A stretch of 64,000 bases of DNA from an uncultured Collinsella sp. GTDB taxonomy: Bacteria; Actinomycetota; Coriobacteriia; Coriobacteriales; Coriobacteriaceae. Below, in pieces: positions 24,301 to 33,807 of this stretch. The number at the start of each line of letters is the position of its first letter. The stretch's first letter is position 1. The position numbers were made by a program, and so were the translations under genes. The notes beneath the pieces are model-generated. The model made no database searches and was not told where the DNA came from. It worked only from the letters and a program-made list of their open reading frames with translations. The stretch lies in the NCBI GenBank assembly GCA_905213265.1, contig CAJMHR010000006.1:3176-67175 (forward strand), read 5' to 3'.

Positions 24301-24959
24301 CTGTCCTCGTTGCCGATGGTCTGCCCCGTTGAGCTCACCATGCGACGGATGCGATCGATCTCGTCGCCGAAGAACTCGATGCGCACGGGCGCTTTTTCCT
24401 GCGCGGGGAACACCTCGACGGTGTCGCCGTGCACGCGGAACAGACCAGGCGCGTCGGCGGCGCCGGCATTGGTGTAGCCCATGCCCACCAGGCGCTGCGG
24501 CACCTCGTCAAAAGGAATCTCCTCGCCCACCGCGAAGGTCGTGGACTCCCAGTAGCGACTCTCGACTGGCGGCACGCAACGCAGCAACGCGCGGGCCGAG
24601 GCGACCATGATGCAGTTGTCACCGCGAACGATGCGTCCCAGGGCCTCGCAGCGCTGGGCAACCACAGCATCGTCGGGCGCCTGCTCGCGCCACGGATAGT
24701 CCTTGCGCTCGGGAAAACGGCACACGTGTGCCAGACCCACGTAGGCGGCAAGGCTGCGCGCGGCGCGATCGGCCGCATCCTCGCCGCTCACAATGTAGAC
24801 CGTCGGGCGCGGACGGCGCGCAAACTGGGCGGCCGCCATAAGCGTGCGACCCGACTGCGACACGGCCAGCGTCACGTCCTCGCCGGCATCGAGTCCGACC
24901 TCGACGGTCTGCAGCGCCTCGGCAGTGTAGAGCTGCGCGGCTATACGGTGAATGAGCAT
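21327..24959 (-). CDS. mfd: Transcription-repair coupling factor Mfd
   Basis: A 1210-residue ATP-dependent translocase that removes stalled RNA polymerase at DNA lesions and recruits UvrA. Order: UvrB-like N-terminal region (YIVSGEDAADRAARSL..), the RNA polymerase-interacting domain (YVPLEQVDRITRYVG), a RecG-like motor with GDVGFGKTEVAL (Walker A), DEEQRFGV and LTLSATPIPRTM, motif VI-type GRVGRS, and a C-terminal TRCF domain. The ATG at 24959 is chosen because GGAGG precedes it; an upstream TTG in the same frame is less likely. The C-terminal tail after the TRCF domain is Gly/Asp-rich and probably disordered. Confidence 0.95.
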   Translation of the reverse strand: MLIHRIAAQLYTAEALQTVEVGLDAGEDVTLAVSQSGRTLMAAAQFARRPRPTVYIVSGEDAADRAARSLAAYVGLAHVCRFPERKDYPWREQAPDDAVVAQRCEALGRIVRGDNCIMVASARALLRCVPPVESRYWESTTFAVGEEIPFDEVPQRLVGMGYTNAGAADAPGLFRVHGDTVEVFPAQEKAPVRIEFFGDEIDRIRRMVSSTGQTIGNEDSIEIFPCRELALTDEAVHNMHVALYRASQDDSKLAALLEMVDARIVTPKLDRFLPVMYGQTVSPLAHVSGKALVVLSEPRSLFDDCLRAYEDIEARAGEAGVDRLDGLYVRAQQLDFGAQQRLNYVSLIRAGGAVTAELKIEQPAIAGSDNRFMTRIQEVVGKRYACVFAIPDRGARESMELTFGDEGITFEESLTAAPENAGVIGERVRVAAADSADRAARQDAHAAIRERKADALSARSLEAGAAQAAAGAAVPTISRGRVTFVDAALPQGVVVPDANLAVFSIADLNARMDANRARSRRKVDITQITFPFKPGDYVVHATHGIALFSEIARQEVGGKERDYFLLEYADGDKLYVPLEQVDRITRYVGPDGDKPRLTRLNTADWTRATNKARKNAKKLAFDLVDLYTRRSSITGIACPPDTPEQIEMEQSFPYDETRDQLEAIADIKADMEAPKPMDRLLCGDVGFGKTEVALRAAFKCVDSGRQVMVLCPTTILAQQHYETFFERFAPFGLEVEVLSRFRTPAQQKRALKAFAEGTIDVLIGTHRLLSADVNPKNLGLVIIDEEQRFGVQHKEQLKNLREQIDVLTLSATPIPRTMQMATSGVRDMSLITTPPTGRRPVIVHVGEYDPDVVSAAIRLEVGRGGQVYYVSNRVKTIDDAVARVHEAAPEARVGVAHGKMSPREVEDVMIEFATKKIDVLIATTIVESGIDNATANTLIIEDSQRLGLAQLYQLKGRVGRSATQAYAYFMFPGELPLTEEATARLTALSEFQDLGSGMRIAMRDLEIRGAGSLMGAEQHGNLSSVGFDLFTQMLGQAVAEARGDDDAGVEAASVGINLPADYFLSEEYLPAVDQRVLVYRKLAAAEDLESIDEVQEETEAAHGELPLAGLNLFNRARIRIRGERLGLESVTLSGGRITFLGVDVPKKVAFELKTRYGAVNFPKSRKLSVPYKAGAGAGSGLGRGLDANDGTGPVAAALMLLQQLGASDDD

Positions 24960-24984
24960 GCTGTTCCTCCGGCATCGCAACGCC

Positions 24985-25013
24985 AAAAGCCCGCCGGGGC
25001 AAGCTCGGCGGGT
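24985..25013 (-). terminator. Terminator between nth and mfd
   Basis: On the minus strand ACCCGCCG and CGGCGGGC pair across a 9-nt loop and are followed by TTTT (plus-strand 24985-24988). It is downstream of nth and 26 bp before the mfd start, so mfd needs its own promoter or readthrough. Confidence 0.7.
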
Positions 25014-25116
25014 CGTACGTCAAATACATTGCCTGTCATGGTAGCGCATGGAGAGGACTCCGGCTCAAGGGCAAACCCAGCCCCGCAAAAAACGCCAGAC
25101 GAAGATGCGTTCCGCC

Positions 25117-25782
25117 CTACCCCGCTACGCGCACGCTGGGGCACAAATCTGCCAGCGGACACTCGTCACACTTGGGCTTGCGGGCATCGCAGATCTCGCG
25201 ACCAAAGGTGATCCACTGATGGTTGACCGACTCCCAATACTCGTGCGGCAAAATCTTGAGCAGATCCTGCTCGGTCTTGAGCGGCTCCTTGGCATGCGTC
25301 TTGGGACTCAGCATCAGGCGGTGCGCAATGCGGTTGACGTGCGTGTCCACCGCGATGCCCTCGACAATGCCAAACCCCACGTTGAGCACGATGTTCGCCG
25401 TTTTGCGCCCCACACCCGGCAGCTTGACGAGCTCCTTCATGTCGGCCGGCACCTCGCCGCCGTAATCGGCAACGATCATCTGCGCGGCCTCCACGGCGTG
25501 CTTGGCCTTGCTCTTATAAAAGCCGAGTGACTTGATGGTGTCTGCCACGTCAGCCACGCTCGCCCCGGCCATGGCCTCGGGCGTGGGCCACTGGGCAAAC
25601 AGCCGCGGCGTCACCTTGTTGACCTGCGCATCGGTCGTTTGCGCCGAGAGCAGCACCGCGATCAGCAGGCGGAAGGGATTCTCGTGGTCCAAAAAGCACT
25701 CGACCGGGCCATAGCGACGGTTGAGGCGCTCACACACCTCGATGGCGCGCTCGCGCTTGGCGGCATTGGTCTCGCGTGGCAT
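25117..25782 (-). CDS. nth: Endonuclease III (DNA glycosylase/AP lyase)
   Basis: A 221-residue base-excision repair enzyme for oxidised pyrimidines. It has the helix-hairpin-helix LPGVGRKTANIVLNV with the catalytic Lys, the catalytic Asp in VDTHVNRI, and a complete [4Fe-4S] ligand set C-x6-C-x2-C-x5-C (CDARKPKCDECPLADLC). The start at 25782 (MPRETNAAKRERA) follows a GAGGAG site; the upstream in-frame codon does not. It contrasts with the MutY-like protein at 31548, which lacks this cluster. Confidence 0.93.
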   Translation of the reverse strand: MPRETNAAKRERAIEVCERLNRRYGPVECFLDHENPFRLLIAVLLSAQTTDAQVNKVTPRLFAQWPTPEAMAGASVADVADTIKSLGFYKSKAKHAVEAAQMIVADYGGEVPADMKELVKLPGVGRKTANIVLNVGFGIVEGIAVDTHVNRIAHRLMLSPKTHAKEPLKTEQDLLKILPHEYWESVNHQWITFGREICDARKPKCDECPLADLCPSVRVAG

Positions 25783-25845
25783 AACGACTCCTCGGCTCAA
25801 CGGCACAATAAACTTATGGGCACAATTGTCCCACGTCCGAGACGC

Positions 25846-27648
<1,803 letters not shown>

Positions 27649-27774
27649 GGACTTCCTTTCGCGTCTGATAGGGCGAAACGCCATTGTTGCACACTAAAGC
27701 GCACTTCAGGCAAGTGCGACGCGAAAAGCGCCCGCGCCCCGCGCTTGCGCAGGCGCCCCGCCGTCTTGTTGCAA

Positions 27775-29130
27775 TTAGTCCTCGTCTTCTTGGTCTGTGG
27801 GAAGGCCTGCGGGCGTGAGTCCCAAGATCTCATCGGCTTGGTCGGCGTCTTCCAGCGCGTCGATGTCCTTGAGCTTGCGCTCCATGACGTTGGTGCGCGT
27901 GGTAATGATGCCCTCGACCGTTTTGCCCGCGGTCTCGATCTGCTGCTGGGCGCGGCGCAGCGCCTTTTGATAGCGCGGCAGCTCGGCCTTGACAGCGGAG
28001 AGCACGCGCAGCACATCGTCGGTGCGTTTTTGCAGCTTAAACGTTTGGTAACTCATCTGCAGGCTGTTGAGGATGGCCGCCATGGTGCTGGGACCGGCAA
28101 CGTTGACGTGATAGTCGCGGCCCAGGGTCTCGATAAGCCCGGGGCGGTTGACGACCTCGGCGTACAGTCCCTCAAACGGCACGAACATGATGCCAAAGTT
28201 GGTCGTTGCCGGCACACTCAGGTACTTTTCGCAGATGTCCTTGGCCTCGCGCTTGACCATGGTGTCGAGCGTCTTGCGCGCAGCCGCCACGGTCTCCGCA
28301 TCGCCCGACTCCTGCGCGTCGAGCAAGTGCTCGTACGCGTCGCCCGGAAACTTGGAGTCAATCGGCAGCAGCACGGGGTCGCCCTCGTCCACCGGCAGCT
28401 TGACAGCAAACTCAACGCGCTCCGAGGCGCCGGGCTTGGTGGCGACGTTTTCCAGATACTGGTCGGGTGTAAGGATGTCCGCCAGAATTGCACCCAGCTG
28501 CACCTCGCCCAAAATGCCGCGCGCCTTCACGTTGCCCAGCACGCGCTTAAGGTCGCCCACGCCGGTGGCGATGGACTGCATGTCGCCCAGACCCTTGTAC
28601 ACGGCCTCGAGCTGGTCGCTCACCTGCTTAAACGATGCCGACAGGCGATCGTTGAGCGTGCGGGAGAGCTTCTCGTCCACCGTTGCGCGCATTTGATCGA
28701 GCTGCACGTTATTGTCTTTGCGGATGGCACCCAGCTGAGCATCGACCGTCTCGCGCACCTTGTCCAGGCGATGCTCGATGCCCTCGCGATTGGCACCGAG
28801 CTGTTGGGCCGTCTCGCGGCGCAGGTCATCCATCCGGTCACCAGCTTGCGAAAACTCACGTGCGATGGTCAGGTAACGTTGCTGCTCCACGGCCGCATCT
28901 GTCGTCTGCTGCTGCGCGATGGCATTGGCCGTGCGGCGAGTTTCGGCCAGCGCGACGTTCAGGGCATCGAGCGCGTTGTTGGCCTGTTCGAGTGCTGCCA
29001 GCGTTTCCGCGCTACTGTCGCCACGCTCCCGCAACTCGGCACGCAGGCTCTTGAGCTGGAGGGCGCAAGCCACAGCAACCCCCACCGCCACCAAGGCGAT
29101 CACAACAAGCACAATATCAATAGCAGACAT
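27775..29130 (-). CDS. rmuC: RmuC-family DNA recombination protein
   Basis: A 451-residue protein. It has one N-terminal membrane segment (IDIVLVVIALVAVGVAVACAL), a long coiled coil (residues about 25-170, rich in Ala, Glu, Gln and Arg), and the C-terminal RmuC domain (GNVKARGILGEVQLGAILADIL.., LPIDSKFPGDAYEHLLDA, VPFEGLYAEVV, AGPSTMAAILNSLQMSYQTFKLQK). The family restrains inversions at short repeats in E. coli and carries a nuclease-like fold. The ATG at 29130 is the first in frame, the upstream extension starting only at a TTG; its ribosome-binding site is weak. Confidence 0.87.
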   Translation of the reverse strand: MSAIDIVLVVIALVAVGVAVACALQLKSLRAELRERGDSSAETLAALEQANNALDALNVALAETRRTANAIAQQQTTDAAVEQQRYLTIAREFSQAGDRMDDLRRETAQQLGANREGIEHRLDKVRETVDAQLGAIRKDNNVQLDQMRATVDEKLSRTLNDRLSASFKQVSDQLEAVYKGLGDMQSIATGVGDLKRVLGNVKARGILGEVQLGAILADILTPDQYLENVATKPGASERVEFAVKLPVDEGDPVLLPIDSKFPGDAYEHLLDAQESGDAETVAAARKTLDTMVKREAKDICEKYLSVPATTNFGIMFVPFEGLYAEVVNRPGLIETLGRDYHVNVAGPSTMAAILNSLQMSYQTFKLQKRTDDVLRVLSAVKAELPRYQKALRRAQQQIETAGKTVEGIITTRTNVMERKLKDIDALEDADQADEILGLTPAGLPTDQEDED

Positions 29131-29254
29131 AGACTCCGCCCAACAAACCCAATCGAGCACCAATCAAAACCGCGATCAATCTTACCCCGCCATACACACG
29201 GATCACTCACTGCCTTGCAGACAAATTTCTCTTAGAGCCGCGGACGCTAAAACG

Positions 29255-29689
29255 CTAGCTCTCCCAGCCGGCGCGGATTGTTGTTATGACATCGCCTAGG
29301 CGCTGGCCGAGGGCTGACAGATGTTGGAGCACTTCGCTGGGCGAAGCACCGTTGAGGATGCAGGTGAGCGCATACGAGACCAAGAAAATCGCCGCAAGTC
29401 CTAGCGGAATGAGCACGATCATCGCCAATGTGCGCAGGCGCTGGCCCACGCGGCGACGACGCGCACGACGCTTGTCGAACGCGAGCTCCTGCGCATATGA
29501 ATCTTGCTGTACGGAATAGGCCTCTGGTGCCGATTCGCACCCGGGCACAGCTGCAGGTACAGCAGCGGGCACGACATTTTGCGCAAAGGGCTGGGCTGCC
29601 GCCCCTTGCATTTGCATCTCCATGAGTCGTTGCTGCTGACGCAGCATGCGCTCAGCTTGTTGCTGCGGAGTCTCAAGAAACAGATCCAT
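29255..29689 (-). CDS. Hypothetical single-span membrane protein
   Basis: A 144-residue protein I do not recognise. A Gln/Met-rich N-terminal segment (QQQAERMLRQQQRLMEMQMQ) looks helical. A low-complexity Ala/Val/Pro stretch follows, then a very basic patch (DKRRARRRRVGQRLR), one hydrophobic helix (TLAMIVLIPLGLAAIFLVSYAL) and a short polar tail. The positive patch before the helix suggests a cytoplasmic N-terminus. GGAGG is well placed before the ATG at 29689. It lies 124 bp downstream of the RmuC start, on the same strand. Confidence 0.6.
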   Translation of the reverse strand: MDLFLETPQQQAERMLRQQQRLMEMQMQGAAAQPFAQNVVPAAVPAAVPGCESAPEAYSVQQDSYAQELAFDKRRARRRRVGQRLRTLAMIVLIPLGLAAIFLVSYALTCILNGASPSEVLQHLSALGQRLGDVITTIRAGWES

Positions 29690-29949
29690 GCTGGCCTCCA
29701 AAACCGGAGCATTCGATGCTTACGACCAGCATCCCGCACCGCCATGACCGCGACAACGCAATCGCCGGCAATAGCCACAAAGTTTCTTTTGCTCAAAAGC
29801 TGTCGAAAAGCTCAACAACTCCCCTACCAGCACTTTCTCTGAGCTTTTTTCGTCAGCAATCTTTTGGCCTTCCACCCTTACGCCAACTGACCAAAATCTA
29901 ACCAATAGCTTGACGAAAATTGTGGAGACCGGGACCCCACACAAAATGC

Positions 29950-29968
29950 GCCGCCCCAAAGGGGCGGC
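29950..29968 (-). terminator. Hairpin after the membrane-protein gene
   Basis: GCCGCCCC and GGGGCGGC pair across 3 nt, and the minus strand continues GCATTTTGTG. A similar GCCCC/GGGGC hairpin lies upstream of the same gene at 30713-30736. No other signal is seen in the 299 bp between 29690 and 29988. Confidence 0.6.
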
Positions 29969-29988
29969 ACACAAACTTCTAATCAGCC

Positions 29989-30621
29989 TTACATGCCCGC
30001 AAGGCCTCGGGCGGCGGTGGCGCATATAAACGCCAAGACGAGAATCACGAGCGAGCCCGCGATGTCTGCCAGCACGCCCATTGCACGACGCTCAAACAAC
30101 CAGCTCTCAAAGTGCGGGGCAACGTTGCGCCAGACACGCCACAGCAAGATGCCCATGCCGATGACGCCCGGGATATTGAGCAGTAGGATCTCGGAGCACA
30201 AAAGACCGATCAGGTTGCCGGCGACAAAACCAGCGTCGCCCTCGCAGTATTTGCGGTAGACCATATACAGCATGTACGCCACAAACGGCTGCAAGCACGC
30301 AGAAATAAACGTAACCACCATCGAGGGCTCCTGCGAAAAGACCTCGGTGAGCTTATCCACGCTCGTGGCATCCTTAGAGGCCAGGAACAGGCCAATGACC
30401 ACCACAGGCACCACGCCCAAGATGACCTCGACCATCGTGAACAGCTTGGCAGTCAAATCCTCACTAGCCGAATTCAAATGGGGCGCCCACTCAGGATGAG
30501 CATGCGCGCCGACTTTCTTGTCCTTCTCAGCACGATCGGCCTTTTTACCCTCGGCAACCCGACGACCAGGATCCTTGCGAGTTCCCGCCGCAGCAACCCG
30601 AGCCCGAGACTTCTTACCCAT
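29989..30621 (-). CDS. Hypothetical multi-span membrane protein
   Basis: A 210-residue protein without a family I recognise. A charged Lys/Arg/Asp/Glu-rich N-terminus (residues 1-45) precedes about four hydrophobic segments: VEVILGVVPVVVIGLFLA, VVTFISACLQPFVAYMLYMV, LIGLLCSEILLLNIPGVIGM and IAGSLVILVLAFICAT. The start at 30621 (MGKKSRARV) is the first true ATG and has GAGG upstream. It stands alone between hairpins. Confidence 0.62.
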   Translation of the reverse strand: MGKKSRARVAAAGTRKDPGRRVAEGKKADRAEKDKKVGAHAHPEWAPHLNSASEDLTAKLFTMVEVILGVVPVVVIGLFLASKDATSVDKLTEVFSQEPSMVVTFISACLQPFVAYMLYMVYRKYCEGDAGFVAGNLIGLLCSEILLLNIPGVIGMGILLWRVWRNVAPHFESWLFERRAMGVLADIAGSLVILVLAFICATAARGLAGM

Positions 30622-30712
30622 AACCAACACCTCACAAGAGGAAACGAATAGCCAACGCTACCCAGTGTACCCTCTAAGCAACGTCACCGCCCCAACCGGC
30701 CCCCACAAAAAC

Positions 30713-30736
30713 GTGCAGCCCCATAAGGGGCGGCAC
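30713..30736. terminator. Hairpin with flanking A/T runs
   Basis: GTGCAGCCCC and GGGGCGGCAC pair with one mismatch over a 4-nt loop. Plus-strand AAAAACTTTTTT follows, so it could terminate either strand. Confidence 0.45.
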
Positions 30737-30786
30737 AAAAACTTTTTTATCAGCTTTTCTGTAGCGAGCACGCGACGACCCAAAGC

Positions 30787-30872
30787 GGGCCGGGAGGGCC
30801 GGACTCCCTTCCCTCAACGCGACCCTGCGAAGCCGTGAGCGAGGAGGGAAGGTAGTCCGGCCCTCCCGGCCC
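30787..30872. repeat. Long G/C-rich palindrome, element F
   Basis: The 29-bp arms 30787-30815 and 30844-30872 are complementary with one mismatch. They enclose a 28-nt loop. The element ends 22 bp before the rubrerythrin stop codon and has no U-tract. Confidence 0.7.
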
Positions 30873-30893
30873 AGCTCACGCTAGCGCCAAGCG

Positions 30894-31433
30894 CTAGTAG
30901 TTCACCACCTGCTCCTCAAAGTACGCCTTCGGGTGGTTACACACCGGGCACACCTCAGGCGCCTCGGCACCGACGTGCAGGTGCCCGCAGTTCAGGCACT
31001 TCCACACCTTCACGCCCTCACGCTCAAACACCTCGCCCGACTCGATGCGCTCGACGAGTTTGTTGTAGCGCTCCTCGTGGGCCTTCTCGACGGCGGCGAC
31101 GCCACGGAACTTCTCGGCGATCTCGGCAAAGCCCTCCTCCTCGGCGGTCTTGGCGAACTCGTCGTACATCGTGGTCCACTCGTAGTTCTCGCCCGCGGCG
31201 GCGTCACGCAGGTTGTCCAGAGTGCCCGGAACGGCGCCGTCGTGCAGATACTTAAACCACAGCTTGGCATGCTCGGACTCGTTGCCCGCCGTCTCGGCAA
31301 AGATATTCGAGATCTGAACGTAGCCGTCCTTTTTGGCCTTGGAGGCATAGTAGCGATACTTGGTGTGTGCCTGGGACTCACCGGCAAAAGCGGTCTCGAG
31401 GTTCTTCTTGGTTTGGGAATTCTCAAAATCCAT
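30894..31433 (-). CDS. Rubrerythrin
   Basis: A 179-residue non-haem iron protein that reduces hydrogen peroxide in anaerobes. The ferritin-like domain carries the di-iron ligands in AGESQAHTKYRYYA, NESEHAKLWFKYL, EEEGFAEIAEKFRGVAAVEKAHEERY. The C-terminal rubredoxin-like domain has CLNCGH and CPVCNHP for a mononuclear iron. The length is typical. The ATG at 31433 follows GAAGGGAAG. It fits the strict anaerobe life style inferred for the host. Confidence 0.93.
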   Translation of the reverse strand: MDFENSQTKKNLETAFAGESQAHTKYRYYASKAKKDGYVQISNIFAETAGNESEHAKLWFKYLHDGAVPGTLDNLRDAAAGENYEWTTMYDEFAKTAEEEGFAEIAEKFRGVAAVEKAHEERYNKLVERIESGEVFEREGVKVWKCLNCGHLHVGAEAPEVCPVCNHPKAYFEEQVVNY

Positions 31434-31547
31434 AGGTGTACTTCCCTTCAACGCATGCCGCCCGTAGGCTTCGAGCGGCCTCGTCTTTAGGATGCCCTCA
31501 TGCCGAGAATTTAAACCTTACAATCCCGTTCTTCAGATTTGAGCGAG

Positions 31548-32453
31548 CTATACACTCAGCCAACGATCGCTCTCGGAGCGGCAAAAGCCCTCGCGCTCCA
31601 GATCGGCAAGAATACTTGCGACCAGCTCGCGCTCGACCGACTCTCGGCCGGCTGCCGTCTCCATCTCGTTAACGCCTGCAACGGCTTCATCGAGCGTAAT
31701 GCCTGCCGGCTGCCCATCGCGCGCTGCCAGCAGCATGCGCACAATGTGAGCGCGCTTTTGGCGACGCGAGCCCTCAAACTTGGACTGACGACTATAGCCC
31801 GCCGACCGCCTGGACGGATTGGGCAACGTCTTTTTTAGATACGCGCCGTAATCCAGCAACGCGTAATACCACGCGCGCGGCGTGTCGGCATCATCGAGCG
31901 GTACGGCAAAGGGAGCGATCTCATCCGCCGACGCGCCGGGGGCCGCCGGACAGGCAGCCTGAATCAGCGGCACCAGCTCGCGATCGGGAACAGCCGGTAC
32001 ATCGGGAAAGAAGTGATGCAGAAAGACCGTGCGCACGTTGGTCTCCAGATACACGCCCGGAAGATCAAACGCAAACGACCGGATACCCTGCGCCGTTGCC
32101 GGGCCAATACCAGGAAGAGCGACCAAGTCACGCGTCTCGTGCGGAAACTCCCCGTCCCAGTCCTCTACAACGCGCTGAGCGGCCCCGTGAAGCGCCAGAG
32201 CGCGTCGGTTGTAGCCCATCCCCTGCCAAGCGTCCAAAACATCCGAAGGCGCGGCCTGGGCAAGCGCCTGCACGGTCGGAAAACGATTGAGCCACACCGG
32301 CATGCGCGCCTCCACACGCGGCACCTGTGTTTGCTGCAGCATGACCTCAGAAAGCCAAATGATGTACGGATCGCGCGTACGGCGCCACGGAAGGTCGCGA
32401 TAACGCAAGACCCCTTCCGAACGAATCATCGAACGAAAGGGGTCCTGAATCAT
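31548..32453 (-). CDS. MutY-like DNA glycosylase lacking the Fe-S cluster
   Basis: A 301-residue HhH-GPD protein. MutY features are LPWRRTRDPYIIWLSEVMLQQTQV with the catalytic Glu and an LPGIGPATAQGI hairpin. Three things differ from classical MutY: the catalytic Asp position reads ETNVR instead of DTNVR; none of the four cluster Cys is present, the region being WYYALLDYGAYLKKTLPNPS and then YSRQSKFEGS; and there is no C-terminal NUDIX-like domain. A small group of bacterial relatives shares this arrangement, so it is probably a genuine clusterless subfamily. Removal of A from A:8-oxoG is possible but not certain. It is 21 bp from the upstream Rrf2 gene. Confidence 0.78.
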   Translation of the reverse strand: MIQDPFRSMIRSEGVLRYRDLPWRRTRDPYIIWLSEVMLQQTQVPRVEARMPVWLNRFPTVQALAQAAPSDVLDAWQGMGYNRRALALHGAAQRVVEDWDGEFPHETRDLVALPGIGPATAQGIRSFAFDLPGVYLETNVRTVFLHHFFPDVPAVPDRELVPLIQAACPAAPGASADEIAPFAVPLDDADTPRAWYYALLDYGAYLKKTLPNPSRRSAGYSRQSKFEGSRRQKRAHIVRMLLAARDGQPAGITLDEAVAGVNEMETAAGRESVERELVASILADLEREGFCRSESDRWLSV

Positions 32454-32474
32454 GGCTATGCTCCTTATGCGGCG

Positions 32475-32960
32475 CTATTCCTCCCGGCAAGCGCACGCGC
32501 AGGCGGCGTACTCGGGAAACGCTTCGCGGTCGGCGAACTTGGGATCGACGGCCGGGAACTGGCGGTGAGCGACGATGTCGCCAAGCGAAACGGAATCGAG
32601 GTAGTCGCGCATCAACGCCTGGGCTCCGGCCCACAGGGGATGATAGCAGCACGTGCCCATGCGTGCACAGTCGCCATCGGGCGCGGTGCAATCGTTCATA
32701 ACCATAGGGCCCTGAACGGCCTCGACGACTTGGCGGATAGTGACGTCGTCCGGACTGACCTTGAGACGCATGCCACCGTGGACGCCGCGCAGGCTCTCCA
32801 CAATACCGGCCTGGACCAAACCGTGCTGAATCGAGCGGGCGAACGAATACGGGACATTGACCTCTTCGGCAGCGGTGCGAACAGAAAGCAAACACTCCGG
32901 ATCCTCGGCAAGCATCGCCAGCATACGAAGGGCGTAATCAGTCTTCCTCGATATGTCCAT
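32475..32960 (-). CDS. Rrf2-family regulator, probably Fe-S sensing
   Basis: A 161-residue winged-helix regulator with the family start MDISRKTDYALRMLAML and recognition region VPYSFARSIQHGLVQAGIVESLRGVHGG. Cys91, Cys98 and Cys104 (plus Cys105) lie where IscR holds its cluster (Cys92/98/104). The C-terminus adds a CACAC cluster, which is unusual. The start at 32960 follows AAAGGGG; the upstream open frame is not supported. It is co-directional with the MutY-like gene 21 bp downstream, so redox control of that gene is plausible. Confidence 0.87.
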   Translation of the reverse strand: MDISRKTDYALRMLAMLAEDPECLLSVRTAAEEVNVPYSFARSIQHGLVQAGIVESLRGVHGGMRLKVSPDDVTIRQVVEAVQGPMVMNDCTAPDGDCARMGTCCYHPLWAGAQALMRDYLDSVSLGDIVAHRQFPAVDPKFADREAFPEYAACACACREE

Positions 32961-33120
32961 GTTTCCCCTTTCAAGGAATACGAACAGCTCGAACGAGCTC
33001 CGGGGCCGAGCTTGTGTCGAGACGCTAAATGACCGCCAGGACATCCAAATGGTAAATCGGATATCCACTGAGTGCCGCGCTTGGAGCGAAATGCATCAGA
33101 TGCGGCGCACAGTGCAATTT

Positions 33121-33149
33121 ATTATAACCTAACCCCCTGTCTCGTAGAA
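33121..33149 (-). promoter_or_regulatory. Putative promoter of the Rrf2 gene
   Basis: TATAAT on the minus strand (33121-33126) with TTCTAC about 17-18 bp upstream. The -10 is perfect and the -35 weak. It gives a leader of about 150 nt. Confidence 0.45.
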
Positions 33150-33285
33150 CAGGTGTTGCGCAACAAAGCTGTTGTTCAGACAGATATACTTATTAGATTT
33201 TACTTGCGTTCCCGAAGGCGCGGGGATTCTGGGCGAAGATGCACCAGGGCGATCGTTCTATCGAAACAAAGTGCATCAAACGCAA

Positions 33286-33311
33286 AAAGCCACGTCCGAA
33301 GACGTGGCTTT
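33286..33311 (-). terminator. Terminator of tRNA-Asp
   Basis: AAAGCCACGTC-TTCG-GACGTGGCTTTTT on the minus strand: an 11-bp stem, UUCG tetraloop and T run, 9 bp after the CCA end of the tRNA. Confidence 0.85.
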
Positions 33312-33319
33312 AATTGCGT

Positions 33320-33397
<78 letters not shown>

Positions 33398-33506
33398 AGG
33401 CAGACGTTCGCGTTTGTTTCCGCTCGCGTGCGCTGCGGGGATTAGTATACACAGAAGTCTGTCCGGCGCGCAACAACTTTTTTGAAAAAATTTTTCGGGG
33501 CCATCC

Positions 33507-33649
33507 GGGAGGGTCTCCGGGGCCGAGGGCGGGGGTTAAGTTTGCTGCTCTACAGTCCTGCGCAAGACGGAAAGCACATTAAGTGCTTTCCTTTGCGTGC
33601 GGAACTCGCGACAAACTTAACCCCCGCCCTCGGCCCCGGAGACCCTCCC
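33507..33649. repeat. Very long palindromic element G (38-bp perfect arms)
   Basis: The arms 33507-33544 and 33612-33649 are perfectly complementary over 38 bp. The 67-nt centre contains its own hairpin: GGAAAGCAC (33569-33577) with GTGCTTTCC (33583-33591), extended by CGCAA/TTGCG. No open reading frame or promoter is evident within it. It occupies much of the 410-bp gap between the tRNA and the phosphodiesterase gene. Confidence 0.75.
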
Positions 33650-33763
33650 TGCCGTCACATTATTCAACCAGTTTTGCGGGCGTGCGCCGCTGCGCGGCTA
33701 GCCCGCGTGCTCCTCGGCGGGGTTGGTCTGATGGATCTTGTTGAAACTCGGCCTTTGGCTCAT

Positions 33764-33800
33764 AAAAAACGGGAGATGCGGTTTTACATCCCCCGTTTTT
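33764..33800 (-). terminator. Terminator of the metallophosphoesterase gene
   Basis: Minus strand AAAAACGGGGGATG pairs with CATCTCCCGTTTTTT over an 8-nt loop with T runs on both sides. It is 8 bp after the stop codon and may work in both directions. Confidence 0.8.
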
Positions 33801-33807
33801 GTTGCGG

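Noticed and set aside
22269..24332. 687-codon open frame on the plus strand opposite mfd
   Set aside because: Antisense shadow of mfd; His/Arg/Ala-rich with no family features.
32961..33068. N-terminal extension of the Rrf2 protein
   Set aside because: The family begins at MDISRKTDYAL, directly behind AAAGGGG; the upstream codons have no such support.
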